A DNA stretch of 64,000 bases from Syntrophus sp. PtaU1.Bin005. GTDB lineage: Bacteria > Desulfobacterota > Syntrophia > Syntrophales > Syntrophaceae. The stretch is taken from positions 1 through 64,000 of the forward strand of contig MVRU01000005.1 of assembly GCA_002067745.1 (NCBI GenBank), in the 5' to 3' direction. Below, piece by piece: positions 17,188 through 26,220 of this stretch. The notes under the pieces are model-generated. The model was not told where the DNA came from and made no database searches. It saw only the letters and a list, made by a program, of their open reading frames with translations. Positions within the stretch are counted from its first letter, which is position 1; the number at the start of each line of letters is the position of its first letter. The position numbers and the translations under genes were made by a program.

Positions 17188-18357
17188 TTAATGCAAATCG
17201 CTGCCCACGATCAATCGTGCAATTTTCCGGGGATCTGCTTCTTCAATATCCTCAGGGACATTCTGCCCATTTGTGATGTAGGAAACCGGCCTGGCGATTC
17301 GATCAAGAATGTCCCAAAGAAATCCGATGCGCATGCACTCATCTGCCCTGGTCAAAATAATCCGGCTGTAATCAAACATTCTGTAACGCGATGCGACGTC
17401 CAGCATGCAATCCTTGCTGGATGTCAGGCTTATGAGAAGGTTTGGCTCGAAGGGGGTTTCCGAGCCCAGTGTTTCACGGAGCTTTTTCAAATTGACCATG
17501 TCGTTCCTGCTGGTTCCCGGCGTATCGACAAAGATCACGTCTTTGTCGGCAAGCCGGCTGAGAGAATTTTTGAACTCCCTGCTTCCTGATGCGATCTCGA
17601 GAGGAATACCGATGATTCTGGCGTAAGTTTTCAACTGATCGACCGCCGCGATCCGATAGGTATCGGTCGTGATCAACCCGACAGACTTCTTTTCGCTGAG
17701 GGCGTGATAAGCGGACAGCTTGGCCAGGGTCGTCGTTTTTCCAACACCAGTAGGTCCAATGAGAACCTTGACTCGCTGGCCGTTGTCGGAATTATCTGCA
17801 GCCGGAAGCGAATTTTGAATAAAGTTTTCGACGGCCGCCAAGCAGGCCTCTTCATTGACCATGGTTCCGCTTGAGGATTCCTCTTTGATCCGCTCAACGG
17901 CTCTCCAGGCTTTATCTTTGGAAATACCCTTTGAAATCAAAGTGTAATAAACTGCGTCCGTTCCATTTTGGCCTGTCTTGCTCCTCTTTAATCCGAGCAC
18001 ATCAAAAAATGTGTTTATGGAGTCTTTGACCTCTTCAATTTCAGCTCGTAAGTCTCGAGTATTTTTCAACTCCCGGATAAGCCCTTTTAGCTCCTCAACG
18101 TTCTTTTCAAGGTCAAGGGAAGGGCGGAAAGACGGACTTCCTGAAACCATATGTATGTCTTTTGGGGCTTCAGCGGAACGAGAATCGGCAGCCGCCTCGG
18201 TAACGTCCAGTTCTCTTGCCGCCAGAACTTCCATCATGGGTCCGCAGGCCGATTTTATCTTTTTTGTCGACAGGATAATGGCATCTGGGCCGAGGTCCTT
18301 TTTGATCCTGGCAATGGCTTCCTGAACGCTGGGGACCTCATAACGTTTAATCTGCAT
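17188..18357 (-). CDS. flhF: FlhF SRP-type GTPase, flagellar placement
   Basis: Marks the cell pole for flagellar assembly. 389 residues. The N-terminal 45 residues (MQIKRYEVPSVQEAIARIKKDLGPDAIILS) are FlhF-specific. The NG domain has P-loop GPTGVGKTTT at 201-210, then DTYRIAAVDQLKTYA and VDTPGTSR. The gene starts one base after the flhA stop, so translation is coupled. Its presence with FlhG indicates polar flagella. Confidence 0.96.
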   Translation of the reverse strand: MQIKRYEVPSVQEAIARIKKDLGPDAIILSTKKIKSACGPMMEVLAARELDVTEAAADSRSAEAPKDIHMVSGSPSFRPSLDLEKNVEELKGLIRELKNTRDLRAEIEEVKDSINTFFDVLGLKRSKTGQNGTDAVYYTLISKGISKDKAWRAVERIKEESSSGTMVNEEACLAAVENFIQNSLPAADNSDNGQRVKVLIGPTGVGKTTTLAKLSAYHALSEKKSVGLITTDTYRIAAVDQLKTYARIIGIPLEIASGSREFKNSLSRLADKDVIFVDTPGTSRNDMVNLKKLRETLGSETPFEPNLLISLTSSKDCMLDVASRYRMFDYSRIILTRADECMRIGFLWDILDRIARPVSYITNGQNVPEDIEEADPRKIARLIVGSDLH

Positions 18358-18358
18358 C

Positions 18359-20434
18359 TTACAGCTCCACCATGCCTAAGGATTTGATGGATGTTTCGCG
18401 CATCACTTCGTTATGCGCGATAACAACGATATTCGGGAAGAATTTGTCCATGATGTTCCTGAGATGGATTCTTATCGAAGGCGAGCAGAGAATAATCGGC
18501 TGAAGCCCTTTTGTCGTGAAGGGGCTGATCAGCTTCTGCACGTTGTTCACAAGCTTCCGGATCATGACCGGATCTGGATTGATGTAAGATTCATGTTCCG
18601 TGTGCTGAACGGCCTGGCTGATCGTATCTTCAATATCCGGAGAAAGCATCAAGACCGTCAGCCCGCCATTCTGATCCAGATACTGCCTGGTGATGGTCCT
18701 GGCTAAAGCCTGGCGGACATAGCCGGTCAGGAGGTCCACATTCTTGGTCATCGGCACATAATCTGCCAATGTTTCAACAATGGTATAAAGATCCCGAATG
18801 GAAACCCGCTCCTTGAGCAGCCGTTGAATCACTTTCTGGAGGATTCCGTAGGGGACGGTTTTCGGTACGAGATCATCGATGACCTTGGGGTATGACTTGC
18901 TCAGATTTTCGACAAGGGCCTGCACTTCTTTCCTTCCCATCAATTCGTCGGCGTGCGTCTTGATGATTTCCATTAGGTGTGTGGTGATTACCGTCGGAGA
19001 ATCGACGACGACGTAGCCCCTTGAGGTGACGCTTTCCTTTTCCCGGTCGGATATCCACACCGCAGGAAGGCCGAACGCCGGCTCTTTCGTTTCAATTCCC
19101 TTGATCTTGACGTTTTGATCATCCGTCTTGATGGCCATGAAATGGCCCAGCATCAGTTCACCACGTGCAATTTCGACGCCCTTGAGAATGAAGGAATAAT
19201 GGTTGGCGTTCAATTGCAGATTGTCTCTTATGTGGATCGATGGCACGATGAACCCCAACTCAAGGGCCAGCTGTTTTCGCATCGTCTTGATTCTTCCCAG
19301 CAGTTCTCCTCCCTGGTTCGTGTCTACCAGGGGAATCAGGCCGTAGCCCACTTCAAGCGCCAGGAGATCCAGGGGAGTCAGCAGGTCTTCCGGCTCCTCC
19401 TCCGCGGGAACGGCGGGCAGCAGGTCATCATCGCTTTCCTGGGATGTCTCCGCAGACCGGTAAAACGTATAGGCCAGGTAACCAATCAGCGCCGATACCA
19501 GCAAAAAGGAAATCTTAGGCATGCCGGGAATGAGCGCGAACACCAGGATGATGCTTGCCGCCGTTGCGATGGCTTTCGGCTGCACCTTCAGTTGATGACG
19601 CAATTCCTCACCGAGGTCTGAAGAGGCCGCTGATCTCGTCACCAGCATACCGGCCGCGGTGGAAACGATGAGCGCCGGGATCTGAGTCACCAGGCCGTCT
19701 CCCACCGTCAGCAGGGTATAATTTCTGGCGGCGTCCATGGCAGGCATCCCCTTTTGCATCACACCGACGATGAGTCCGCCGATGACATTGATGAGCGTTA
19801 TGACAATTCCCGCTACGGCATCTCCCCGGACGAATTTGCTGGCGCCATCCATGGCTCCGTAAAAGTTGGTTTCTTTTTCGAGGTCGCTTCTCCTGCTCCG
19901 GGCTTCGGCGTCTGAAATCAATCCGGCATTGAGGTCGGCGTCAATGCTCATCTGTTTGCCCGGCATGGCGTCAAGGGTGAATCGGGCGGCAACTTCGGCG
20001 ATCCTTGTGGATCCTTTCGTGATGACGATGAAATTGATCAGCACAAGTACCGCGAATACGATGAAGCCGACCACGTAATTTCCCCCAACCACGAAGGTTC
20101 CAAAGGCGTGGATCACCTGTCCGGCCGCTGTCGTTCCTTCATTGCCGTGCAGAAGAATCATGCGGGTCGAGGCGACATTGAGGGAAAGTCTCAACAGGGT
20201 GACAATGAGAAGAACGGAAGGAAAAATCGAGAAATCCAACGGTTTCAGGACATACATCGCCATGAGAAGGATGATGATCGAAATGGTGATGCTCAAAGAC
20301 AGCAGAATATCCAGAAGAAACGTCGGCAATGGGATCATCATGACCATGAGAATCCCGATGACGCCCAGGGCCATCATTGCGCTGCTGCTCCCAGCCATTT
20401 CCGAGAGGATTCCTTTGCCGCCGGATAGAGTCAT
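18359..20434 (-). CDS. flhA: FlhA flagellar export gate protein
   Basis: Inner-membrane component of the flagellar type III export gate. 691 residues from ATG 20434; an in-frame TTG three codons upstream is less likely. The first ~340 residues hold about eight membrane helices with the FHIPEP-type loop between helices (RIAEVAARFTLDAMPGKQMSIDADLNAG). The C-terminal cytosolic part binds chaperone-substrate complexes (GYGLIPLVD, TITRQYLDQNGGLTVLMLSP). Full length, between flhB and flhF. Confidence 0.97.
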   Translation of the reverse strand: MTLSGGKGILSEMAGSSSAMMALGVIGILMVMMIPLPTFLLDILLSLSITISIIILLMAMYVLKPLDFSIFPSVLLIVTLLRLSLNVASTRMILLHGNEGTTAAGQVIHAFGTFVVGGNYVVGFIVFAVLVLINFIVITKGSTRIAEVAARFTLDAMPGKQMSIDADLNAGLISDAEARSRRSDLEKETNFYGAMDGASKFVRGDAVAGIVITLINVIGGLIVGVMQKGMPAMDAARNYTLLTVGDGLVTQIPALIVSTAAGMLVTRSAASSDLGEELRHQLKVQPKAIATAASIILVFALIPGMPKISFLLVSALIGYLAYTFYRSAETSQESDDDLLPAVPAEEEPEDLLTPLDLLALEVGYGLIPLVDTNQGGELLGRIKTMRKQLALELGFIVPSIHIRDNLQLNANHYSFILKGVEIARGELMLGHFMAIKTDDQNVKIKGIETKEPAFGLPAVWISDREKESVTSRGYVVVDSPTVITTHLMEIIKTHADELMGRKEVQALVENLSKSYPKVIDDLVPKTVPYGILQKVIQRLLKERVSIRDLYTIVETLADYVPMTKNVDLLTGYVRQALARTITRQYLDQNGGLTVLMLSPDIEDTISQAVQHTEHESYINPDPVMIRKLVNNVQKLISPFTTKGLQPIILCSPSIRIHLRNIMDKFFPNIVVIAHNEVMRETSIKSLGMVEL

Positions 20435-20453
20435 GAATTTCAATCCTGATGAG

Positions 20454-21518
20454 TTATTGCTGTTTCAACGAATAGACATAGGCCAGAATTTCAGCTACGG
20501 CCCTGTATAAGCTGTCGGGAATCGCTCCATTGAGCTCTACCGTTTTATACAATACCTGTGCCACCGGCTTGTTCTCAAAGGTCGGTATTCCATGTTCCAT
20601 AGCTATTTCTTTAATCTTTTCAGCGATATATCCTGCTCCCTTGGCGACGACTGCCGGCGCAGCCATCGAGCTCTGATCATATTTCAGGGCAATGGCAAGA
20701 TGGGTGGGATTGGTAATGATTACATCGGCTTTGGGCACATTCGCCATCATGCGCTTTTTCGCCATTTCCCGTTGAAGCCTTCTAATCCTGGCCTTGATGA
20801 TCGGATCCCCTTCCGTCGATTTGTTTTCTTCCTTGATCTCCTGGCGCGTCATTTTCAGGTTCCTTTCAAACTCCCACCGCTGATACAGATAATCCATCAG
20901 GGCAAGGACGATCAAAACCCAGCAGGTTGTCAGAAGTATCTTGAAGGACGTTTTGCCGATGTAAACGACAATGGCCCAAACGCTCTGGTGGGCCAGCGGG
21001 AGGATTTCCGTCAGTTCATTCCTGACGGTCAGATAGGCTATGAATCCAACGATGGCCATTTTCAGGACACTCTTGACAAATTCAACAAGGGATTGCATGG
21101 AAAAGAGTCTTGCAAACCCTTTAAGAGGGTCTATTTTCGACCATTTCGGCTGAATGGCTTTTGTTGAAATCTTCAAGCCGACCTGCATGACATTGGCCAG
21201 AAAGGCGGCGATGCAGACCGTCAGCAGAAACGGCGCCATTAAAGAAATCGATTTGAAAAAGGCCGAAAAAAAAATGGGCTGAATGTTTTCGACGGTGACA
21301 ATGCGGGAATTCATATGAGAAAAGGAGTTTTTCATCAGATCCATCAACGAAGAGACGAAGTGTCCGGAGCCGAAATAGAAATAGATCAGGCATGACCCCA
21401 GTATGGCCACCGAGGCCAGATCACGGCTTCTGGCGACCTGACCTTCCTTGCGGGCGTCTTCTCTGCGCTTTGGGGTAGCTTCTTCGGTTCGTTCCTGGTC
21501 TTTATCCTGTTCAGCCAT
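20454..21518 (-). CDS. flhB: FlhB export-specificity switch
   Basis: Export gate subunit that cleaves itself to switch from rod/hook to filament substrates. 354 residues. The N-terminus DKDQERTEEATPKRREDARKEGQVARS is typical, and four membrane helices lie between about 35 and 215. The autocleavage site NPTH is at 270-273, followed by LAIALKYD. It is complete, which makes the separate FhlB-like gene at 11582-11875 an addition rather than a replacement. Confidence 0.97.
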   Translation of the reverse strand: MAEQDKDQERTEEATPKRREDARKEGQVARSRDLASVAILGSCLIYFYFGSGHFVSSLMDLMKNSFSHMNSRIVTVENIQPIFFSAFFKSISLMAPFLLTVCIAAFLANVMQVGLKISTKAIQPKWSKIDPLKGFARLFSMQSLVEFVKSVLKMAIVGFIAYLTVRNELTEILPLAHQSVWAIVVYIGKTSFKILLTTCWVLIVLALMDYLYQRWEFERNLKMTRQEIKEENKSTEGDPIIKARIRRLQREMAKKRMMANVPKADVIITNPTHLAIALKYDQSSMAAPAVVAKGAGYIAEKIKEIAMEHGIPTFENKPVAQVLYKTVELNGAIPDSLYRAVAEILAYVYSLKQQ

Positions 21519-21540
21519 AAGATTCCCACATCGATTTACA

Positions 21541-22320
21541 TCACATCATTCTGAGAAGCACATGGATCTGTTTCTCCAGATTCAAGAAAAGGGCTGAGGT
21601 AAAACTGACAAACATGGGGGCGGTCAAACCGAGAAAAATAAACCCCAATGCGATCTGAAGCGGAAATCCGATGATGAAAATATTGAATTGAGGTACCGTC
21701 CTGGCCACGATGCCCAGGGCAATGTTTGTAAAGATGAGGACGGCGACCACCGGGGCGCTGACCTTTACGGCAATGAGAAATACGTCCTTCGAGTAGAGGC
21801 AGAGAGTTTGGGTGAGTTGCCCCGAAAGATGAAACTGCAAAGGGGCTATCCGTTCGAAACTTTCCGCCATGGCTGAAAAGAATACGTGATGGGCATTCAG
21901 GGTCAGGAAGATCACGATGGCGATTATGTACTGAAACTGGGATATCAAGGGTATCTGGGTGCTTGTTACGGGATCGATGACATTGGCCATGGAAAACCCC
22001 ATTTCAAAACCGATCAGTTCCCCGGCAAACTGAATTCCTGCGAAGAGGAAGCGGGCGACAAAGCCAATCACGCAGCCAATAAGAATTTCGCCGACCATGG
22101 CGGCCGCCATTGGAAAGAGACCTGCAGAAGTGGCACCGAGGTTGATTTTCACGAAGGGAAACAATAAAAGCGTGATGAGGAGAGACAGTCCTCCCTTGAC
22201 CAGGACAGGGACAGCCCTGTCCCCTCCAAAGACGGGCATCACGGCTATCATGGCACTGACTCTCAGAAAGATGAAAATGAGAGTGTCGATCTGTTCCTGT
22301 GTTATGACAGGCAGGTTCAT
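21541..22320 (-). CDS. fliR: FliR export gate subunit
   Basis: Polytopic inner-membrane subunit of the FliP-FliQ-FliR export channel, 259 residues with about six hydrophobic helices. Family features include FLRVSAMIAVMPVFGGDRAVPVLVKGGL near the N-terminus and GEILIGCVIGFVARFLFAGIQFAGELIGFEMGFSMANVIDP in the middle. Located between fliQ and flhB, the standard order. Confidence 0.95.
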   Translation of the reverse strand: MNLPVITQEQIDTLIFIFLRVSAMIAVMPVFGGDRAVPVLVKGGLSLLITLLLFPFVKINLGATSAGLFPMAAAMVGEILIGCVIGFVARFLFAGIQFAGELIGFEMGFSMANVIDPVTSTQIPLISQFQYIIAIVIFLTLNAHHVFFSAMAESFERIAPLQFHLSGQLTQTLCLYSKDVFLIAVKVSAPVVAVLIFTNIALGIVARTVPQFNIFIIGFPLQIALGFIFLGLTAPMFVSFTSALFLNLEKQIHVLLRMM

Positions 22321-22365
22321 AGGATAATCCCGGCATCTACGAAGGCTTTTTTTACGGCCCGCATC

Positions 22366-22635
22366 CTATCGGACGTAATTCGGAATATTGGAATAGAGGT
22401 TAGAGGTAAAATTGAGGAGGACATTGATCATCCAGGGCAGTGAGGCCACCAGTGCAACAAGAACGGCTACGATCTTGGGGACAAAGGACAGGGTCATCTC
22501 CTGTACCTGCGTGACGGCCTGAAACAAGCTGATCGCCACACCGACCACAAGAGCGACGATTAAAACCGGTCCGGAAACAAACAAAATCACTTTGATGGCT
22601 TCCGCCATGATTCCAACAACAAGTGCCGTGCTCAT
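22366..22635 (-). CDS. fliQ: FliQ export gate subunit
   Basis: Small two-helix membrane subunit of the flagellar export channel, 89 residues as expected. Typical pattern: AEAIKVILFVSGPVLIVALVVGVAISLFQAVTQVQEMTLSFVPKIVAV, with the conserved QEMTLSFVPK turn between helices. Follows fliP by 24 bases. Confidence 0.95.
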   Translation of the reverse strand: MSTALVVGIMAEAIKVILFVSGPVLIVALVVGVAISLFQAVTQVQEMTLSFVPKIVAVLVALVASLPWMINVLLNFTSNLYSNIPNYVR

Positions 22636-22659
22636 ATTCTCCTCACTCCAAAACCCTTC

Positions 22660-23448
22660 TCAATGGAAGCTCTGTACCAGAGATCCGATAATCAAATACC
22701 AGCCGTCCACCAGGACGAACAAGAGCAGCTTGAAAGGCAGGCTCATCATGATCGGGGGAAGCATCATCATCCCCATGGACAGCAGAACGCTTGCAACAAC
22801 CATATCGATAATTATAAAGGGAAGAAAAAGGAGAAATCCGATCTGAAAGGCCGTTTTCAATTCACTGATGACGAATGCCGGAACCAGAACGGAGAGAGAC
22901 AGGTCGTCCGGCCGCTCCGGCCTTTTCGCCTTGGATATCTTGACAAAAAGCGCGATGTCCTTTTCCCGGGTCTGCTTGAGCATGAAGGCTTTGATGGGAA
23001 CGATGGCCTTTTCAACGGCTTGATCCCCCGATATCTCCTCATCGTAGTAAGGCTTGATGGCTTGTGTGGAAATGTTCTGCCAGACGGGGGACATGACGAA
23101 AAAGGTCAGAAAAAGGGACAATCCGATGATGATCTGATTGGACGGCATCTGCTGACTGCCGATGGCCTGTCTCAGCAGGGACAGAACAACGACAATCCGG
23201 GTAAAGGAGGTCAGCATCAACAGGATGGCAGGCGCCAGGGACAGAACCGTCAGAAGAAACAGCAGCTGAATGACTGTCGCCACCTTGTCCGGCTGGTCGG
23301 CTTTTCCTCCGATGCTTAAACTGATGTTCGGCAGAGAAAGAGGCTCGCCCCAGGATAGGTTCGTCAATCCCAGGACAAAAAGAAGCGCCAGAGGAAAGGC
23401 CTTCACGAGCAGCGTCTTCCAATCGGCGGAGGTTCTGTAATATTTCAT
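22660..23448 (-). CDS. fliP: FliP export gate subunit
   Basis: Core of the flagellar export channel. 262 residues with a cleavable signal peptide (to about LSWG, residue 33) and four membrane helices. Signature stretches: SFTRIVVVLSLLRQAIGSQQMPSNQIIIGLSLFLTFFVMSPVW, and LVPAFVISELKTAFQIGFLLFLPFIIIDMVVASVLLSMGMMMLPP at the C-terminus. The ATG overlaps the fliO stop as ATGA, indicating coupled translation. Confidence 0.97.
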   Translation of the reverse strand: MKYYRTSADWKTLLVKAFPLALLFVLGLTNLSWGEPLSLPNISLSIGGKADQPDKVATVIQLLFLLTVLSLAPAILLMLTSFTRIVVVLSLLRQAIGSQQMPSNQIIIGLSLFLTFFVMSPVWQNISTQAIKPYYDEEISGDQAVEKAIVPIKAFMLKQTREKDIALFVKISKAKRPERPDDLSLSVLVPAFVISELKTAFQIGFLLFLPFIIIDMVVASVLLSMGMMMLPPIMMSLPFKLLLFVLVDGWYLIIGSLVQSFH

Positions 23449-23837
23449 CTTCGGATATCATCCATGGCGGAAGCAATGATTTTCTTATACCGGGCAAACT
23501 GACGCGTGCCGGGAAATGAGGGGGGCTCCTCGTGAATCTTCAGGTTCCGGAGCGTGTCCAGAGCCTCCCTGTCGGATATTTTCGTCAACATGGTTATTTG
23601 TGAATTGGAAATCCCCACCGCAATAATTTCCCCGGCAATGTCTACCACGAGGATACTGCTCTTGGGGCCCATATAGCGGCTGGCAAGAATCCGGATCAGG
23701 GATCCCCGATCCATGGCCGGAGTGGTCGCATGCAGAATTTTCCTGGTTAGATACATGGCCCCGATCATCAGCCCCAGAACCAGCGCCAGGGAAAAAATCA
23801 TTTTTATCAGAGAAGGAAAAAAAGAAACGGTTTCCAC
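23445..23837 (-). CDS. fliO: FliO flagellar assembly protein
   Basis: Assists assembly of the FliP-FliR channel. 130 residues: one N-terminal membrane helix (about 10-30, MIFSLALVLGLMIGAMYLTRKI), then a small basic cytoplasmic domain containing RYMGPKSSILVVDIAGEIIAVGISNSQITMLTKI, the family pattern. GTG start at 23837; the only nearby ATG is out of frame. ATGA overlap with fliP. Confidence 0.88.
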   Translation of the reverse strand: METVSFFPSLIKMIFSLALVLGLMIGAMYLTRKILHATTPAMDRGSLIRILASRYMGPKSSILVVDIAGEIIAVGISNSQITMLTKISDREALDTLRNLKIHEEPPSFPGTRQFARYKKIIASAMDDIRR

Positions 23838-23883
23838 AGTCCCATCCTGACCATTGTGATAACATTCCTGTCCTGTTAGGACA

Positions 23884-24348
23884 TCATCTCAGCTTTTTCA
23901 CCCGTTCCGCCTGGGAAACAATATCGGTCAGCCTGATTCCGAATTTTTCGTTCACCACGACAACCTCGCCGCGGGCGATCAAACGCTGATTGACATAAAC
24001 ATCCATCGGTTCTCCCGCCAGCTTGGCAAGCTCGATGATGGAACCCTGCCCCAGTTGAAGCAGTTCGCTGATCAGCATCTGGCAGCGTCCCAGTTCGACG
24101 CTCAGAGTCAGCGGTATGTCGAGAATGAAATCGAGGTTGAGCTGGGCATCAACGGAAGGAGCCGATGGCATTTCGTCAAAATTTACCGGACTGACCTCAA
24201 CCTTTTTCGGTGGCGCCTGTGATTGCATCAGCTCTTCCTGGACGTCGTCCCAGCCCAGATTTTCATCTTCGACCGGATCCAGGTTCGAATCGGATTTATC
24301 GTTTAAATCAATTCCTTTGAGCAGTTCATCAATCTCATTCTGTTCCAT
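23884..24348 (-). CDS. fliN: FliN motor switch protein
   Basis: Part of the cytoplasmic C ring that sets rotation direction. 154 residues from ATG 24348, with a GGGGA site; an in-frame TTG two codons earlier is ignored. The N-terminal 75 residues are acidic and variable. The SpoA domain fills the C-terminus: ILDIPLTLSVELGRCQMLISELLQLGQGSIIELAKLAGEPMDVYVN. The start lies inside fliM (14-base overlap). Confidence 0.95.
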   Translation of the reverse strand: MEQNEIDELLKGIDLNDKSDSNLDPVEDENLGWDDVQEELMQSQAPPKKVEVSPVNFDEMPSAPSVDAQLNLDFILDIPLTLSVELGRCQMLISELLQLGQGSIIELAKLAGEPMDVYVNQRLIARGEVVVVNEKFGIRLTDIVSQAERVKKLR

Positions 24349-25336
24349 GGTCAATCCCCAATTTATCCTGAAGTATCGCTGTTATTTTGACTGCCTGATT
24401 TCCTTTAAAGTTTCCCGGATGGCCCTTGAACTTCAAGACGCCTTCCACAAAAACTTTAACGGGATCCGTGGAATACTGATCCAGGGTTATCACATCGCCC
24501 ACCTTGAGATTCACGACGTCCTTGGCGGATATGCGCGTGTTTCCAAGTTCAATCAAGAGATCCAGACCCGCGAACATCAGGTTGCTGCGAAAACGGTTCA
24601 TCCACACTTTATCCACTTCCATCTGTTCGCTTTGAAATCCAGCCTGCAATTTTTCTCTAATGGGCTCCACGGTTGAATAGGGGATGCAGAGCTTCAGGAT
24701 GCCCGTGATGTACTCAACCTCGATTTCAAAATCGATGACAAAGACCAGGTCGGTAGGGGGGACGATCTGTGCAAATTGCGGATTGATTTCGGAGCGCTGA
24801 TAGACAACCTGAACGTCGTGAAGAGGCTTCCAGGCTTTTTCGAGATCACACAGGGCGCTGAGGATGACCTTCTTGATCAGATTTGTTTCTATGGCCGTGA
24901 ATTCACGCCCTTCAACCTTGAAGAGTTCCTTCCCCGCCCCGCCAAAGAGGACATCCACGAGGGTAAAAATGACTTTCGACTCCATGACAAAAATGGCATT
25001 TCCCCTCAGCGGCTCCATCCGGAATATGTGCAGGCTGGTCGGAACGGGAAGCGTCTTCAGAAACTCCCCGAATTTAATCATATCGACCGACATGGAATTC
25101 ACCGTCACAACTTTTCGCAGCATGGAAGACAGAGTGGCCCGGAACATGCGGGCGAATTTCTCGTTCGTCATTTCCAGGGTGGGCATCCTGCCCCGGATAA
25201 TCCGGTCCTGGCTGGCAAGGTCATAGCGGACGACGCCGGAAGGATCTATGTCCTCCTCAATTTCCGTCTCGATCTGGCCGCCTGAAATTCCGCGCAACAG
25301 AGCGTCAACTTCTTCCTGTGTTAAAACCTGTGACAT
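24335..25336 (-). CDS. fliM: FliM motor switch protein
   Basis: C-ring protein that binds CheY-P and joins FliG to FliN. 333 residues. The N-terminal MSQVLTQEEVDALLRGI is a FliM start peptide, although the CheY-binding LSQxEIDALL form is slightly changed. The middle domain has VDMIKFGEFLKTLPVPTSLHIFRMEPLRGNAIFVMESKVIFTLVDVLFGG. The C-terminal SpoA domain ends in VEGVLKFKGHPGNFKGNQAVKI. Full length, between fliL and fliN. Confidence 0.97.
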   Translation of the reverse strand: MSQVLTQEEVDALLRGISGGQIETEIEEDIDPSGVVRYDLASQDRIIRGRMPTLEMTNEKFARMFRATLSSMLRKVVTVNSMSVDMIKFGEFLKTLPVPTSLHIFRMEPLRGNAIFVMESKVIFTLVDVLFGGAGKELFKVEGREFTAIETNLIKKVILSALCDLEKAWKPLHDVQVVYQRSEINPQFAQIVPPTDLVFVIDFEIEVEYITGILKLCIPYSTVEPIREKLQAGFQSEQMEVDKVWMNRFRSNLMFAGLDLLIELGNTRISAKDVVNLKVGDVITLDQYSTDPVKVFVEGVLKFKGHPGNFKGNQAVKITAILQDKLGIDHGTE

Positions 25337-25345
25337 GACGTTCTC

Positions 25346-25837
25346 TTACTGAATGACAAATTCCGTGAAGTAAACCCGTTTTACCTTGCCTGTCGAGAGA
25401 AGGGAATTCAGCTTGGTGGCGATGTCGTCACGCAGCCGCTGCTTACCGTTGATGTCCATCAGTTCTCCCGAAGACTTGGCTGTAAGGATATCGAGGATGG
25501 AGTCTCTGAGTTTCGGCTTGAGTTCGTCAAGGGCCTTGGGGTCATTCTGGCCGGCCACTTCAAACTGCATCGCCACCTTTAAATATCTTTCACTCGAGTT
25601 ATCCGCCAGGTTCACGATGAATGGATCCATTGCCCACAACATTCCCGCTGTGGCCTTTTCGCTTTTTTGATGTTCCTTTCCCGATCCGGCGTGCTTGAAA
25701 TAAAAGAAGCCCCCGGCAATGCACCCGCCGATAACGATGACTCCGGCAACGCCTATTATCAGCCATTTCATGAATGGCCCCTTTTTTTTCTTGGTCACTT
25801 CTGTGACATCCTGCTGAGACTGTTCCTCCTTTGCCAT
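25346..25837 (-). CDS. fliL: FliL stator-associated protein
   Basis: Inner-membrane protein that rings the stator and raises torque. 163 residues: Lys-rich cytoplasmic tail, one membrane helix (about 24-46), and a periplasmic stomatin-like domain with MDPFIVNLADNSSERYLKVAMQFEV and the terminal VKRVYFTEFVIQ. First gene of the long fliLMNOPQR-flhBAFG-fliA transcript, with a sigma-54 promoter about 110 bases upstream. Confidence 0.93.
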   Translation of the reverse strand: MAKEEQSQQDVTEVTKKKKGPFMKWLIIGVAGVIVIGGCIAGGFFYFKHAGSGKEHQKSEKATAGMLWAMDPFIVNLADNSSERYLKVAMQFEVAGQNDPKALDELKPKLRDSILDILTAKSSGELMDINGKQRLRDDIATKLNSLLSTGKVKRVYFTEFVIQ

Positions 25838-25946
25838 CCGATACCCCCTTCTTCCAGGTAAAGCTGGAGCGTTCCTCCAAATACACGCTTTCGAGATGTA
25901 TCAGACCGAAAGCGAGTCTTGATCCTGCCCATCTTTTCTCAGGACT

Positions 25947-25963
25947 TAGCAATTTGCGCACCA
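25947..25963 (-). promoter_or_regulatory. Sigma-54 (RpoN) promoter of the fliL operon
   Basis: Read on the minus strand: TGGTGCGCAAATTGCTA. TGG, C6, G7 and TTGCT match TGGCACG-N4-TTGCW with exact spacing; only positions 4 and 5 differ. Transcription would begin near 25937, leaving a leader of about 100 bases before fliL. Confidence 0.82.
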
Positions 25964-26016
25964 GTGAAGAAATTCACATTTCTTTTCATCGAATTTCCCC
26001 ATGGAATGTCCTTGCA

Positions 26017-26050
26017 CAAACAAAAACGGGGATGGTTTTTCTCCATCCCC
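26017..26050 (-). terminator. Intrinsic terminator after fliK
   Basis: On the minus strand GGGGATGG (26050-26043) pairs with CCATCCCC (26035-26028) over a 7-base loop, and a GTTTTTGTTTG tract follows. It ends the fliK transcript and separates it from the sigma-54 promoter of fliL about 60 bases further on. Confidence 0.85.
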
Positions 26051-26220
26051 TCGAATAATGATCGGTTTCTGTAAAGATTGTCTTTTGTGCAGGTTCCGGG
26101 ATACCGTCGAATGCCCCGTCTTGAGCACTGCAATCCAGGGCGTGGGTGTCAAGTTATCGGCACATCTTTCCCGGCTTCAGGGAAAGGAAACGCCTGGAAC
26201 AGTCCCTGTGCGGCCATCTG

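Noticed and set aside
22663-23319. A 218-codon plus-strand frame opposite fliP
   Set aside because: Extremely rich in Gln, Gly, His and Asp, as expected from reading a membrane-protein gene backwards. No start site.
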